The notes under the pieces are model-generated. The model worked only from the letters and a program-made list of their open reading frames with translations, did not search any database and was not told the origin of the DNA. This document shows, in pieces, positions 7,301 through 15,158 of a stretch of DNA of 21,823 nt; positions within the stretch are counted from its first letter, which is position 1; every line of letters starts with the position of its first letter. This DNA is from an uncultured Fidelibacterota bacterium (GTDB taxonomy: Bacteria > Fidelibacterota > Marinisomatia > SCGC-AAA003-L08 > D37C17): NCBI GenBank assembly GCA_913049525.1, contig CAJWYZ010000006.1, positions 1-21,823 on the forward strand. Reading direction: 5' to 3'. A program made the position numbers and the translations under genes.

Positions 7301-9133
7301 ATGGATTATTCAGATATTCAGACTATAGAACATGATGTATTGGTTGTTGGTGCTGGCGGTGCTGGAATACGGGCAGCTATTGAATGTGCTAGCGGGGGAC
7401 TAAGTACAGGAATTATATCGAAATCACTGCTTGGAAAAGCCCATACCGTCATGGCCGAGGGTGGCATTGCAGCATCTCTGGGTAATATTGATTCTCGGGA
7501 TAATTGGAAAATCCATTTTCGTGACACCATGCGGGGTGGAAAGTTTTTAAATCAATGGAGGATGGCAGAGCTCCATGCCAAACAGGCGCCGGATCGAGTG
7601 CGTGAATTGGAAGAATGGGGTGCTGTATTCGATCGCACCGACAAAGGGCTCATCAACCAGCGGAACTTCGGCGGACATCGCTATCCCCGCTTGGCTCATG
7701 TAGGTGACCGCACCGGATTGGAAATTATCCGCACACTCCAAGATTTTTGCGTGCATCACGGCATATCCACCCATATGGAATGTACTGGATTGGATATTAT
7801 ATTAGATGAGGGTAAAGTTTCAGGGTTACTTGCTTACTGGCGGGAAACCGGCCGCTTTGTATTATTTAAAGCCAAGGCAATCATACTAGCTACCGGTGGT
7901 GGTGGAAAGGCCTGGAAGGTAACTTCCAACTCTTGGGAGTATACTGGTGATGGTCTTGGAATGGCATACCGTGCAGGGGCAGAATTGATGGATATGGAAT
8001 TTACACAATTTCATCCCACGGGCATGGTTTGGCCGCCATCCGTTAAGGGAATCTTGGTCACTGAGGGTGTAAGAGGAGATGGTGGGGTTTTGTTAAACAG
8101 TGAGGGTGAACGCTTTATGTTTAATTATATTCCGGAAAAATTTGCCAGTGAAACTGCTGATACTGAAGAAGAAGCATCCCGTTGGCTTGATGGTGACCGT
8201 GAAGCCCGCCGTCCGCCTGAACTCCTAACCCGGGATGTAGTTGCCCGTGCCATTAAAAAAGAAGTTGAAGCTGGTAGGGGCTCTCCTAATGGTGGTGCTT
8301 TTTTGGACATCGCATCCCGAAGGCCGGCTGAATTTATAAAAAAGAAGTTGCCATCAATGTATCATCAGTTTAAGGAACTGGCAGAAATAGATATTACCGA
8401 AGAGCCAATGGAGGTGGGTCCCACTCTACATTATTTTATGGGTGGCATCCGGGTAAACAGTGACAGCCAACAGACGAATGTCCCCGGGTTATTTGCCTGT
8501 GGTGAATGTGCCGGCGGCATGCATGGGGCTAATCGTTTGGGGGGTAACTCGCTTTCTGACCTTTTGGTATTCGGAAAACTGGCTGGGGACGGCGCTACCG
8601 ATTATATAAATAGTCTCACTGGTCAATTAAAATGTAGCAACGAAGAGGTGGGTAAAATTATTAAAGGTGCAACGGACATGCTGAATAGGGAGGAGGGGAA
8701 AAATCCCTATCTGGTACATGAAAAATTACAGAGTATAATGCAGACGTTTGTGAGCATTGTCCGCACCGGTGAAGAATTGGAAGCCGGTTTGGATAAGCTG
8801 CAGGAATTAAAAGCTGATATTAAAAAAGTATCTGCCCATGCTTCTGCTCAATATAATCCTGGATGGAATGAGGCATTGGATTTAAAAAATCTCATTGTTA
8901 CTGCCGAAGCTGTTACCCGGGCGGCTCTGATCCGGCAAGAAAGCCGTGGGGCCCATACCCGCCTTGATTTTGCAGGTGAACATGAAGAGGGATTGGAATA
9001 TAATATTGTAATTAAAAGGACGGATTCCGGGATGTCCGCTGAAAAAGTTAAGCGGGAAAACCCTCCAAAAGAATTAGCCGATATTGGTTTTGCTTCATTA
9101 GCGGAATTGGAGGGAGGCGAAATTGGAGCGTAA
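7301..9133 (+). CDS. sdhA: Succinate dehydrogenase flavoprotein subunit
   Basis: SdhA oxidises succinate to fumarate and passes electrons to the SdhB iron-sulfur chain. The 610 residues show the dinucleotide-binding VVGAGGAGIRAAIE near the N-terminus and KAHTVMAEGGIAAS, whose H48 matches the His that carries covalent FAD. Further on are the substrate-site QFHPTGMVWPP, the catalytic-Arg motif LTRDVVARAIKKEV, LHYFMGGIRVN, and the FAD-closing GLFACGECAGGMHGANRLGG. The start lies 1 bp after the sdhC stop, with a GGGG-rich Shine-Dalgarno-like stretch inside the end of sdhC. The 3' end overlaps sdhB by 11 bp. Fumarate reductase or L-aspartate oxidase are alternatives by fold, but the adjacent C and B subunits decide for an SDH/FRD complex. 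The sequence does not show the direction of catalysis. Confidence 0.96.
   Translation: MDYSDIQTIEHDVLVVGAGGAGIRAAIECASGGLSTGIISKSLLGKAHTVMAEGGIAASLGNIDSRDNWKIHFRDTMRGGKFLNQWRMAELHAKQAPDRVRELEEWGAVFDRTDKGLINQRNFGGHRYPRLAHVGDRTGLEIIRTLQDFCVHHGISTHMECTGLDIILDEGKVSGLLAYWRETGRFVLFKAKAIILATGGGGKAWKVTSNSWEYTGDGLGMAYRAGAELMDMEFTQFHPTGMVWPPSVKGILVTEGVRGDGGVLLNSEGERFMFNYIPEKFASETADTEEEASRWLDGDREARRPPELLTRDVVARAIKKEVEAGRGSPNGGAFLDIASRRPAEFIKKKLPSMYHQFKELAEIDITEEPMEVGPTLHYFMGGIRVNSDSQQTNVPGLFACGECAGGMHGANRLGGNSLSDLLVFGKLAGDGATDYINSLTGQLKCSNEEVGKIIKGATDMLNREEGKNPYLVHEKLQSIMQTFVSIVRTGEELEAGLDKLQELKADIKKVSAHASAQYNPGWNEALDLKNLIVTAEAVTRAALIRQESRGAHTRLDFAGEHEEGLEYNIVIKRTDSGMSAEKVKRENPPKELADIGFASLAELEGGEIGA
9113..9117 (+). 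promoter_or_regulatory. Ribosome binding site of sdhB (GGAGG)
   Basis: A strong GGAGG inside the 3' end of sdhA lies five bases before TTG at 9123. It selects this rare start codon and the 11-bp overlap with sdhA. Confidence 0.75.
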
Positions 9134-9884
9134 GTTTAATATATGGCGGGGGAGTGCGGAAAAGGGTGAATTTAAAACGTACAGTATAAAATTAGAACAG
9201 GGCATGGTAGTCCTAGATGCTATTCACCGTATCCAGACGGAACATTCAAATGATCTGGCTGTCCGTTGGAATTGTAAGGCGGGAAAATGTGGTTCCTGCA
9301 GTATGGAAATAAACGGTCGCCCAAAATTATCCTGTATGACTCGAATGAATGAGTTTGCAGAAGATGATATTATTACTATCCAGCCCTTGAAAACATTTCC
9401 CATTATTAAAGATCTGGTTACAGACGTTTCCTGGAATTATAAGCAGAATAAAATGATTCCGCCCTTTAAGCCGCGGGTGAAAAAAAATGGCAAGGACCAT
9501 GTCATGTTTCAGCAGGATGTCGAGCGAATTCAGGAATTTAGAAAATGTATTGAATGTTATCTCTGTCAGGATGTTTGCCATGTTCTCCGGGATCAGGATA
9601 AGAAGGAGGGGTTTGTCGGTCCGCGCTTTATGGTCCGCTTAGCTTCACTGGAAATGCACCCATTGGATAGGGGGGACCGCATTCCTAAAATAAAAAATGA
9701 GTTTGGATCGGGTATGTGTAATATCACCCGCTGCTGTACGGATGTCTGCCCCGAACATATTCAGATTACGGATAATGGGATTATTCCCTTAAAGGAAAGG
9801 GTGGTGGACCGCTTTTATGATCCGATTATGTGGATTTATAATAAATTGCTTGGAATTGACACACAAAATAGGAATAAAGATTAA
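9123..9884 (+). CDS. sdhB: Succinate dehydrogenase iron-sulfur subunit
   Basis: SdhB carries electrons from the SdhA flavin to quinone in the SdhC anchor. The 253 residues hold an N-terminal plant-ferredoxin domain with [2Fe-2S] ligands C51, C56, C59 and C71 (WNCKAGKCGSC...LSC). A C-terminal bacterial ferredoxin domain has C142, C145, C148 and C152 (CIECYLCQDVCH) and C199, C205 and C209 (CNITRCCTDVCPE), the usual ligands for [4Fe-4S] and [3Fe-4S]. The first group ends in CH rather than the common CP, and C204 is an extra Cys next to a ligand. The TTG start at 9123 is supported by GGAGG five bases upstream. It is the last gene of the cluster starting at 5698. The short tail after the last cluster resembles actinobacterial Sdh1 B subunits. 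Confidence 0.96.
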   Translation: MERKFNIWRGSAEKGEFKTYSIKLEQGMVVLDAIHRIQTEHSNDLAVRWNCKAGKCGSCSMEINGRPKLSCMTRMNEFAEDDIITIQPLKTFPIIKDLVTDVSWNYKQNKMIPPFKPRVKKNGKDHVMFQQDVERIQEFRKCIECYLCQDVCHVLRDQDKKEGFVGPRFMVRLASLEMHPLDRGDRIPKIKNEFGSGMCNITRCCTDVCPEHIQITDNGIIPLKERVVDRFYDPIMWIYNKLLGIDTQNRNKD

Positions 9885-10012
9885 ACAAAATGGCTAATAG
9901 GGGCCTCTTTTTTAATCCCCTCCTTGGTTTCTTTAAAATTAAGCTTTATTCTTAATATATTTTCTCTTTACGGTAGGGGTAGGGCCATGGGGATAGTCTT
10001 TATTCCGGATCT
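9885..10012. terminator. Convergent intergenic region with weak hairpins
   Basis: These 128 bp separate the convergent sdhB and tonB. A weak (+) hairpin, GGCT-AATAGG-GGCC at 9892-9905, is followed by TCTTTTTT and could stop the sdh transcript. An alternative stem pairs AGGGG (9899-9903) with CCCCT (9917-9921). A second stem, ATTAAG/CTTAAT at 9938-9956, could serve tonB on the other strand. All stems are short, so the terminator call is tentative. Confidence 0.3.
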
Positions 10013-10642
10013 TTAATGTGAGGTAAGCTCAAACTTCACCGGTACCGTTTGCCAAACACCCACTTTTTTATCCCGCTGTTGGGCTGGTTTCCATTTAGAT
10101 TTTTTTACTGCAGCTAATGCGGCTTCATTCAACCCTGTATTGGGAATTCCTTTTTGAACCCATGCTTCAGTTACATTGCCCTTGGCATTTATAAAAAACT
10201 GGATATACACCGTTCCCTCAATTCCCGCTTCCTGAGCAATTTCAGGATATACCGGCCTAATTGGAATTTTTGGTTTTGGTGCTTTATCATAGGGAATAAA
10301 TTTTACATTGGGGCCTTCTGATGGAGGGGGTGGCGGCGCATCCCAATCTTCAAAATCATCAAAATCCGTATCTTCAATAGTAATGTCTTCATCAAAAAAT
10401 TCATCTTCCGAAGCTACTGGTACTGAAGGCCTCGCTGGTGGTTCGGGAATTTTTATCTGCTCGGTTTGAGGAATATCAAACGTTTCTATTTCATCAACAA
10501 CTGTAAAATTACTGCGCTCCCCTTCTCCCAAAAACCGGGGGAAAAAATAAAACATAAAAGTTAAAAATAGGATTACCCCAATGGTAACTTCCCGAATTCG
10601 AACAGGATAATGGACTAATAATGGGTCGGTTCGAATAATCAT
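10013..10642 (-). CDS. tonB: TonB-family energy transducer
   Basis: TonB spans the periplasm and transmits proton-motive force from ExbB/ExbD to outer-membrane receptors. The 209-residue protein has one N-terminal membrane segment (about 19-35). A periplasmic linker follows, with Pro-rich parts (66-75 and 102-107, a run of five Pro) and a very acidic stretch (79-101, FFDEDITIEDTDFDDFED). The TonB C-terminal domain spans about 129-206 (PVYPEIAQEAGIEGTVYIQF, then GLNEAALAAVKKSKWKPA and a closing PVKFEL). The acidic linker differs from the Lys/Pro-rich linker of E. coli TonB. It starts 2 bp after the second exbD, at the end of exbB-exbD-exbD-tonB. No receptor gene is nearby, so the substrate is unknown. 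Confidence 0.93.
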   Translation of the reverse strand: MIIRTDPLLVHYPVRIREVTIGVILFLTFMFYFFPRFLGEGERSNFTVVDEIETFDIPQTEQIKIPEPPARPSVPVASEDEFFDEDITIEDTDFDDFEDWDAPPPPPSEGPNVKFIPYDKAPKPKIPIRPVYPEIAQEAGIEGTVYIQFFINAKGNVTEAWVQKGIPNTGLNEAALAAVKKSKWKPAQQRDKKVGVWQTVPVKFELTSH

Positions 10643-10644
10643 GG

Positions 10645-11055
10645 TTAGGGCGCTTTCGTAAGGGCAGAATAGCTGAGTTTTAATGCGTTTGCTGTTCGAA
10701 GTTGGGTATGAATATCAGTAATAAGTTTCATTGTTGTTTTTTCATCAGACTTCAATGAAACTGTAATTTTAGGGTCTTTGGCTATCTTGTTGTACATTAA
10801 CCCGGATAGATTATTAATATTAATAATGCGGTCGTCCACCGAAACGAGACCGTCTTTTGTTGCCCATACATAGGAGGTGTGTCGTTTACTTTCCAGCTTT
10901 TCAATCATTTTTGCCCGGGGCATAATAATATCCAGCCCTTCATATTCTCGCATTACGGTTGTCACCATGAAAAATATCAGGAGCATAAAAATAATGTCCG
11001 GCATGGATGAGGTGGATATTTCTTTACTGGTATGCGTTTTTCTTTCTATTTTCAT
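10645..11055 (-). CDS. exbD: ExbD/TolR-family proton-channel subunit (second copy)
   Basis: ExbD forms a dimer inside the ExbB pentamer and carries the protonatable Asp of the motor. This 136-residue copy has the basic N-terminus, the motif SSMPDIIFMLLIFFMVTTVM with the key Asp at residue 20, one membrane helix and a periplasmic domain. The periplasmic part (MPRAKMIEKLESKRHTSYVW) lacks the LPxA wording common in ExbD and differs clearly from the neighbouring copy. The two were therefore probably specialised rather than recently duplicated, and may form a heterodimer. It lies 6 bp after the first exbD and 2 bp before tonB. Confidence 0.92.
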   Translation of the reverse strand: MKIERKTHTSKEISTSSMPDIIFMLLIFFMVTTVMREYEGLDIIMPRAKMIEKLESKRHTSYVWATKDGLVSVDDRIININNLSGLMYNKIAKDPKITVSLKSDEKTTMKLITDIHTQLRTANALKLSYSALTKAP

Positions 11056-11061
11056 ATTATA

Positions 11062-11463
11062 TTAAAATGCGGGCGGGTTTGCTATTGATATTTTTGTGGC
11101 TTTAGCTTCCTTTAACTGGTCTAGCACTTTAAGGTAGTCTTGATATTTGGTTCTAGGGTGTGTCTGAACAGAGAAAATGAGGTTTGGATTACCCGCAAGT
11201 TTCTTTTCCACTTTTCCCTTGATGTCATTAACCTTGGTTGGTTTATCATCCAACAAAACTTTTCCACTTTCATTCATAAGAATATTTACAATATTTTTTC
11301 GGTTTACTTCAAGCTCATTTCCTTCAGATGGTAGGACTAGGCTAATGCCCTTGTCCATAGAAATAGTGGTGGTCACCAGAAAAAATACCAGCAATAAAAA
11401 TGCTATATCCGCCATGGAAGACGAATTTATTTCCTGCATGGGTCTTCTTTGTTTTTTAATCAT
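11062..11463 (-). CDS. exbD: ExbD/TolR-family proton-channel subunit (first copy)
   Basis: This 133-residue ExbD has SSSMADIAFLLLVFFLVTTT near the N-terminus, with the conserved proton-carrying Asp at residue 19, one membrane helix and the periplasmic segment ISLVLPSEGNE, close to the standard family form. It lies 18 bp after exbB and 6 bp before the second exbD. Pairs of ExbD in one operon are common in Bacteroidetes-like TonB systems. TolR is the main alternative, but the adjacent tonB and absent tolA/tolB/pal favour ExbD. Confidence 0.92.
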   Translation of the reverse strand: MIKKQRRPMQEINSSSMADIAFLLLVFFLVTTTISMDKGISLVLPSEGNELEVNRKNIVNILMNESGKVLLDDKPTKVNDIKGKVEKKLAGNPNLIFSVQTHPRTKYQDYLKVLDQLKEAKATKISIANPPAF

Positions 11464-11481
11464 ACCCTTTTGGGGGAAGTT

Positions 11482-12093
11482 TTAAGCTTTATCACCATCC
11501 TTTATGGCGTGAAGAAGGGCGGTTGTGCTTTTTTGAAGGGTGACAATCTGGTTATCAATAATATACAATACTGCATTTTGGAATATCTGCAAGACCACGG
11601 CCACCACCAAGCCAAACGCCGTTGTTAGCAGGGCAACTGAAATGCCGCCAGCTACAACCGCAGGAGAAATATCGTTTGCCATCTTTATATCATTAAAAGC
11701 CTGTATCATTCCCCAAACCGTTCCCAAAAATCCCAACATGGGGGCTGTTGCAATGCAGAGTGAAATCCAAGTCATGTTTTTTTCCATGGATGCCATCTCA
11801 ATACTTCCAGAATGATCCAAAGCATGTTCGGCCTCATCCGCGCCCAGCCTTGCTCTATCTAGGGCAGATAAACATAAATTTGCAACAGGGCCTACGGCGC
11901 CTTCGCACTGTGTTTTTGCAGAATCAATTCCTGATTGTTTCACTGTTTCAGCAACTTCATAGGCAAAGTCTTCATTGCTTGATAAGCCTTTAAATAGATG
12001 GTATAAGCGCTCAATTACGAACACAAAACCAATAATGAAAATAAATAAAATGGGCCACATGAACCCGCCACCATCAATAAATAATTGAACCAT
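11482..12093 (-). CDS. exbB: ExbB/TolQ/MotA-family proton channel protein
   Basis: ExbB forms the pentameric inner-membrane stator around ExbD and uses the proton gradient to energise TonB. The 203 residues have three membrane segments (about 12-30, 108-130, 150-172) with a cytoplasmic loop between the first two. Family signatures are APMLGFLGTVWGMIQAF in helix 2 and ISVALLTTAFGLVVAV in helix 3, with the pore-lining Thr residues. The ATG at 12093-12091 is preceded by AAGGA eight bases upstream. It is the first gene of exbB-exbD-exbD-tonB, 102 bp downstream of the S41 protease gene, so a promoter may lie in that gap. Confidence 0.95.
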   Translation of the reverse strand: MVQLFIDGGGFMWPILFIFIIGFVFVIERLYHLFKGLSSNEDFAYEVAETVKQSGIDSAKTQCEGAVGPVANLCLSALDRARLGADEAEHALDHSGSIEMASMEKNMTWISLCIATAPMLGFLGTVWGMIQAFNDIKMANDISPAVVAGGISVALLTTAFGLVVAVVLQIFQNAVLYIIDNQIVTLQKSTTALLHAIKDGDKA

Positions 12094-12195
12094 TATTCTT
12101 ATCCTTTTTAATTACGAATTAATTGAAATTCTAATGTAGAAATTAGTCTATAAAATTAGGGGTATTATTCCATTTGATAAAGAAAATTTTCTTAT
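12094..12195 (-). promoter_or_regulatory. Spacer between S41 protease and exbB
   Basis: This A+T-rich 102-bp gap holds the exbB ribosome binding site and, next to the protease stop, a perfect 14-bp palindrome AAGAAAATTTTCTT (12180-12193). The palindrome could be an operator or weak transcription stop. I see no convincing -35/-10 pair and no gene. Confidence 0.3.
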
Positions 12196-13782
12196 TTATT
12201 CTGAGACGGGATCTTGAGAATATAATGCGCCAATCAATTCTTTAGCCTCGTCAAAGTGAAGTAATGCTTTCTGTGCTTGTTTATCCGTATCTAACAATTT
12301 TTTGTATAAAAATTCTTTTCCCCATATGCTACTGGCTACATTGGCTAATATTCTGTTTTCAATATATGCCCAATTTTCTTCTAATTCTTCTGTTTCAAAA
12401 TCTATTTCTTGATTTTTTAACCATAGAAAAAATTTGTTTCGTTGTTTGTTTTTCAATTGATAAGAGGTTGTGAAATCTTCAAATGTTTTATATTTTCCCT
12501 CAATCTCGTTCTTTAATTCTCCAGCAAACTGAAAGGTTGGTCGATCGGGGTGAAATAAAATTTCTCGAGTACTTTCATTAAAGTCTAAATTCATTTCAGA
12601 AAAAATATCTGGTGTTATTCCTCCGCCGCCATAAACATTTCTTCCTTTTTTGGTGGTAAAAATAGGTTTCTCTGCTAGCGTAGAATCTGTGGCTTCTCGA
12701 CTATCTTTTCCCAGGTCGGTGTAGTAGTCTCCAATATCTTCATAGGGTCGCTGGATTAACCTCCCTGATGGCGTGTAATATCGAGCAATAGTAATACGTG
12801 CTGCTGAGCCATCCCTAAGAGGATATTGCCGTTGTACCAGCCCCTTGCCAAAGCTGGTTTCACCTACTACTAGCCCCCTGTCTAGGTCTTGAAATGCACC
12901 AGATACTATTTCACTAGCGCTGGCAGACCCTCTATTTATAAGAACCACAACCGGATAGTCTTTATCAAGGCTGCTTTTTCGGGCACGATATACTTCTGTT
13001 GATCCGGAAATTTTACCTTTCGTAAATAAAATAGTATCTCGTGAAGAAACAAACATATCCACAATGCTGATAGCCTGATCCATCATTCCCCCTCCATTGT
13101 TTCTAAGATCCAGTAAAAGCTGCTTCATGCCCATATTTTCTAGCTTCGAAAGGGATTCATCAATTTCTTTTGCCGTGGCCCTAGCAAACCGACCCACTTT
13201 AATATATCCTGTTTCATCATCAACCATGAATGATGCCATCACGCTCACAATGGGAATTTTATCTCTTACTAGGGTTACATCAAAATCTTCATCCATTCCG
13301 GGGCGGGAAATGGTAACGTCAACGGGCGTTCCTTTTGGACCGCGCAATTTTTCCATCACATCTTTTTGGGTGATTTTGTATGCCGATTTATCATTAATGC
13401 GCACTATTTTGTCACCAGTCTGAAGCCCCGCCCTATCTGAGGGGGTTCCTGGGATGGGAGAAATAACGGTAATATATCCCTCCAAAATATTAAATTCAAT
13501 ACCAATACCTTCAAAGGCTCCATCAAATTGTTCATTAATTAGTTCAAATTGATCAGACGAAATATAGCTGGAATGGGGGTCTAATTTGTCTAACAGGCCA
13601 ATAATGGCGCCCTCTAGAATATCGTTCATATCCACATCTTCCACATAATTTTCACTAACTAGGCGAATAATTTGGGTGAGTGTTTTCATTTTTTGAAATT
13701 GATCTTTGGCGGTATCAGACCTAAAACCCCACAGAAGCACTGCTCCTAAAAATACTAAAAATAAATATTTATTGAATTTCAT
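12196..13782 (-). CDS. C-terminal processing protease, peptidase family S41
   Basis: Family S41A (CtpA/Prc) proteases cut non-polar C-termini of envelope proteins in the periplasm. The 528-residue protein starts with a signal/anchor helix (6-19). An N-terminal helical part (LDPHSSY, residues 67-73) precedes a PDZ domain (about 88-172, with GTPSDRAGLQTGDKIV). The protease core has LLLDLRNNGGGMMDQA, GSASASEIVSGAFQD and GETSFGKGLVQRQ. The triad is S288, K313 and Q317, with the same 25- and 4-residue spacings as E. coli Prc and B. subtilis CtpB. A C-terminal extension of about 150 residues is rich in charged helices. The ATG is retained because it precedes the signal helix, although no clear Shine-Dalgarno is visible. 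Its 5' end overlaps the open frame of the asparaginase remnant. Substrates are unknown. Confidence 0.95.
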   Translation of the reverse strand: MKFNKYLFLVFLGAVLLWGFRSDTAKDQFQKMKTLTQIIRLVSENYVEDVDMNDILEGAIIGLLDKLDPHSSYISSDQFELINEQFDGAFEGIGIEFNILEGYITVISPIPGTPSDRAGLQTGDKIVRINDKSAYKITQKDVMEKLRGPKGTPVDVTISRPGMDEDFDVTLVRDKIPIVSVMASFMVDDETGYIKVGRFARATAKEIDESLSKLENMGMKQLLLDLRNNGGGMMDQAISIVDMFVSSRDTILFTKGKISGSTEVYRARKSSLDKDYPVVVLINRGSASASEIVSGAFQDLDRGLVVGETSFGKGLVQRQYPLRDGSAARITIARYYTPSGRLIQRPYEDIGDYYTDLGKDSREATDSTLAEKPIFTTKKGRNVYGGGGITPDIFSEMNLDFNESTREILFHPDRPTFQFAGELKNEIEGKYKTFEDFTTSYQLKNKQRNKFFLWLKNQEIDFETEELEENWAYIENRILANVASSIWGKEFLYKKLLDTDKQAQKALLHFDEAKELIGALYSQDPVSE

Positions 13783-13843
13783 AGACAGGAAATTTAGGGT
13801 TAATTAATCTTTGGATGAAATGATTGAATGGAGGGGTGAAATT

Positions 13844-13984
13844 TACTATTTTCACATAAATTTCTTCGCCGGCGTGTGATGCACACATGGGTGCAATATC
13901 TTCATTAGGAAATACCGTTGATTCTGTGGTTCCTTCTAATATGGCTGCCGATGCCTGAAAAGGTTTTAGTAACAACCTAATACG
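13844..13984 (-). pseudogene. L-asparaginase II (PF06089-like) gene remnant
   Basis: The minus-strand reading holds about 44 codons resembling the N-terminal core of the asparaginase II family: LKPFQASAAILEG, then IAPMCASHAGEEIYV. They match the family pattern RSALKPFQALPLVESGA...LALACASHSGEPxHV. In frame, a stop lies just upstream, and after ...YVKIV the sequence loses resemblance and runs to a stop inside the S41 protease start (13769). A full family member is over 300 residues, so this is a truncated leftover, not a gene. Recognition is from memory of the motif, without a search. A chance small ORF is possible but unlikely given the co-linear K-P-F-Q and C-A-S-H-x-G-E motifs. Confidence 0.55.
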
Positions 13985-14022
13985 GGTTCATTTATTCTGT
14001 TAATTATTATTATAAAATTAAT

Positions 14023-14460
14023 TTATAGGGTGTTGTACAAAAATCCCTTAATTGTGGGAATTTTGAGAGCGTGGGCGAGAATGGTAATATGGCAGAGGAA
14101 GTGACTGGGATAGTCAAAGTTTTTATTTAATGTTTCTCCGCAACAAACAGTAATAATGGCCTTTTTTTCAAAGGAATAGGTCTCCGTCATATCAATAAAA
14201 TCTATATTTAGGAGCGCCTGTCTTCCAATCAATATGCTTGATCCTGTTTTATTGATGTGGTCTTTAACTTGAACCGTTTCCCCTTTGGGAATTTTATTGG
14301 AATATGTTGCGTCTGTAACATGTAGTTCGGTTATTTTTTTTGAATGAATAAGCTTATAAATACTTTCAAAGTTGTCATGACTAATATTGGTAAGTTTCTG
14401 TAATTTATTTTCTAATGGGAGTTTCTTGGATAATTGTTTGGTTATAATGCGTAGCTTCAC
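14023..14460 (-). CDS. Short divergent purine-nucleoside-phosphorylase-like protein
   Basis: The 145-residue protein is not a standard family member. Residues 33-100 align with the middle of trimeric purine nucleoside phosphorylases: [20 protein letters not shown] against VDTLVVTNAAGGLNP...GD, then [15 protein letters not shown] against IRDHINLPG..NPLRG, and FIDMTETYS against FPAMSDAYD. The end ([24 protein letters not shown]) could match the GPSFET and EVIVARHCGLRVFGF regions. The N-terminal half that holds the phosphate-binding loop and catalytic His is missing, as is the usual C-terminus. It is therefore probably not an active phosphorylase. The GTG start overlaps the yggS stop (GTGA), so it belongs to the gyrA-yggS transcript. 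It could be a shrunken paralog with a binding role or a decaying gene with an intact frame. Confidence 0.6.
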   Translation of the reverse strand: MKLRIITKQLSKKLPLENKLQKLTNISHDNFESIYKLIHSKKITELHVTDATYSNKIPKGETVQVKDHINKTGSSILIGRQALLNIDFIDMTETYSFEKKAIITVCCGETLNKNFDYPSHFLCHITILAHALKIPTIKGFLYNTL

Positions 14461-15158
14461 TGCGGCCTTGCTCCAAACAGGGCGGTTCCAATACGGATAT
14501 GGGTGGCACCTTCCTCTATAGCAATCTCAAAATCATTACTCATTCCCATTGAGAGATTATTACAATTACCATTAACTGACTCTTTAATTTCATTTTTAAT
14601 TTTACATGTTTTTTTATAATAATCTCTCAATGTGGTTTTTGGTATCCCCTGTGGGAGCATTGTCATAATACCGTTTATTTCTAAACTATCTAATTCTGAA
14701 ATTTCTTTTGCTGAATTAATAATTTCTTCTGGTGAAAATCCTTGTTTCTTAGGGTCATTGCCAATATTTACCTGTAAATATATTTTCTGTAATTTATTTG
14801 TTTCTGTTGAAATAATATTTAACCGCTTTGCCAATTTAATTGAATCTACCGTTTGAATTACGTCAAATATTTGGCCGGCTTTTCTTGCCTTGTTGCTTTG
14901 AAGTCGTCCAATAAAATGGAGAACCATTTTATCTCTATGCTTAAAATTTTTAAGTTTTTCTTTTGCCTCTTGAATTCTGTTTTCTGCCAGAGTGGTGAGA
15001 TTGTGGTTGATGGCCGTTTCCCAAATATTGGGAGGGAATAATTTTGTTACTGCAATAAGTGTGATGTCGTTTGGTGTTCGACCAGATTTAATCGCAGCAT
15101 TGTTAATTCTGGAATTGAGGGATTCTAATATCTTGCTAAACTTTGAGGGGGGGGTCAT
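14457..15158 (-). CDS. yggS: YggS/PROSC-family PLP homeostasis protein
   Basis: YggS is a cytosolic single-domain PLP-binding protein that buffers pyridoxal phosphate and influences amino-acid pools; it has no known catalysis. The 233 residues have the PLP lysine at about 39 ([10 protein letters not shown]), then [12 protein letters not shown], and [23 protein letters not shown] for the phosphate cup, ending in GTALFGARP. The ATG overlaps the gyrA stop (ATGA) and the stop overlaps the PNP-like GTG start, so expression is coupled to gyrA. No good Shine-Dalgarno is visible. Codons 2-5 (ACC CCC CCC TCA) contain a run of eight C, unusual in this A+T-rich region. Linkage to gyrA is not the common context, where yggS sits with proC, yggT or cell-division genes. 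Confidence 0.95.
   Translation of the reverse strand: MTPPSKFSKILESLNSRINNAAIKSGRTPNDITLIAVTKLFPPNIWETAINHNLTTLAENRIQEAKEKLKNFKHRDKMVLHFIGRLQSNKARKAGQIFDVIQTVDSIKLAKRLNIISTETNKLQKIYLQVNIGNDPKKQGFSPEEIINSAKEISELDSLEINGIMTMLPQGIPKTTLRDYYKKTCKIKNEIKESVNGNCNNLSMGMSNDFEIAIEEGATHIRIGTALFGARPQ
15147..15154 (-). repeat. C8 homopolymer directly after the yggS start codon
   Basis: On the coding strand the sequence reads ATGA-CCCCCCCC-TCAAAG, with the eight C starting one base after the ATG. The gyrA stop (15157-15155) precedes the tract, so a one-base slip would shift only the yggS frame. Confidence 0.85.

Noticed and set aside
13769..13975. A functional 68-residue small protein.
   Set aside because: The first part matches the interior of asparaginase II, the frame is stopped just upstream of the matching part, and it overlaps the protease start; a gene remnant fits better.
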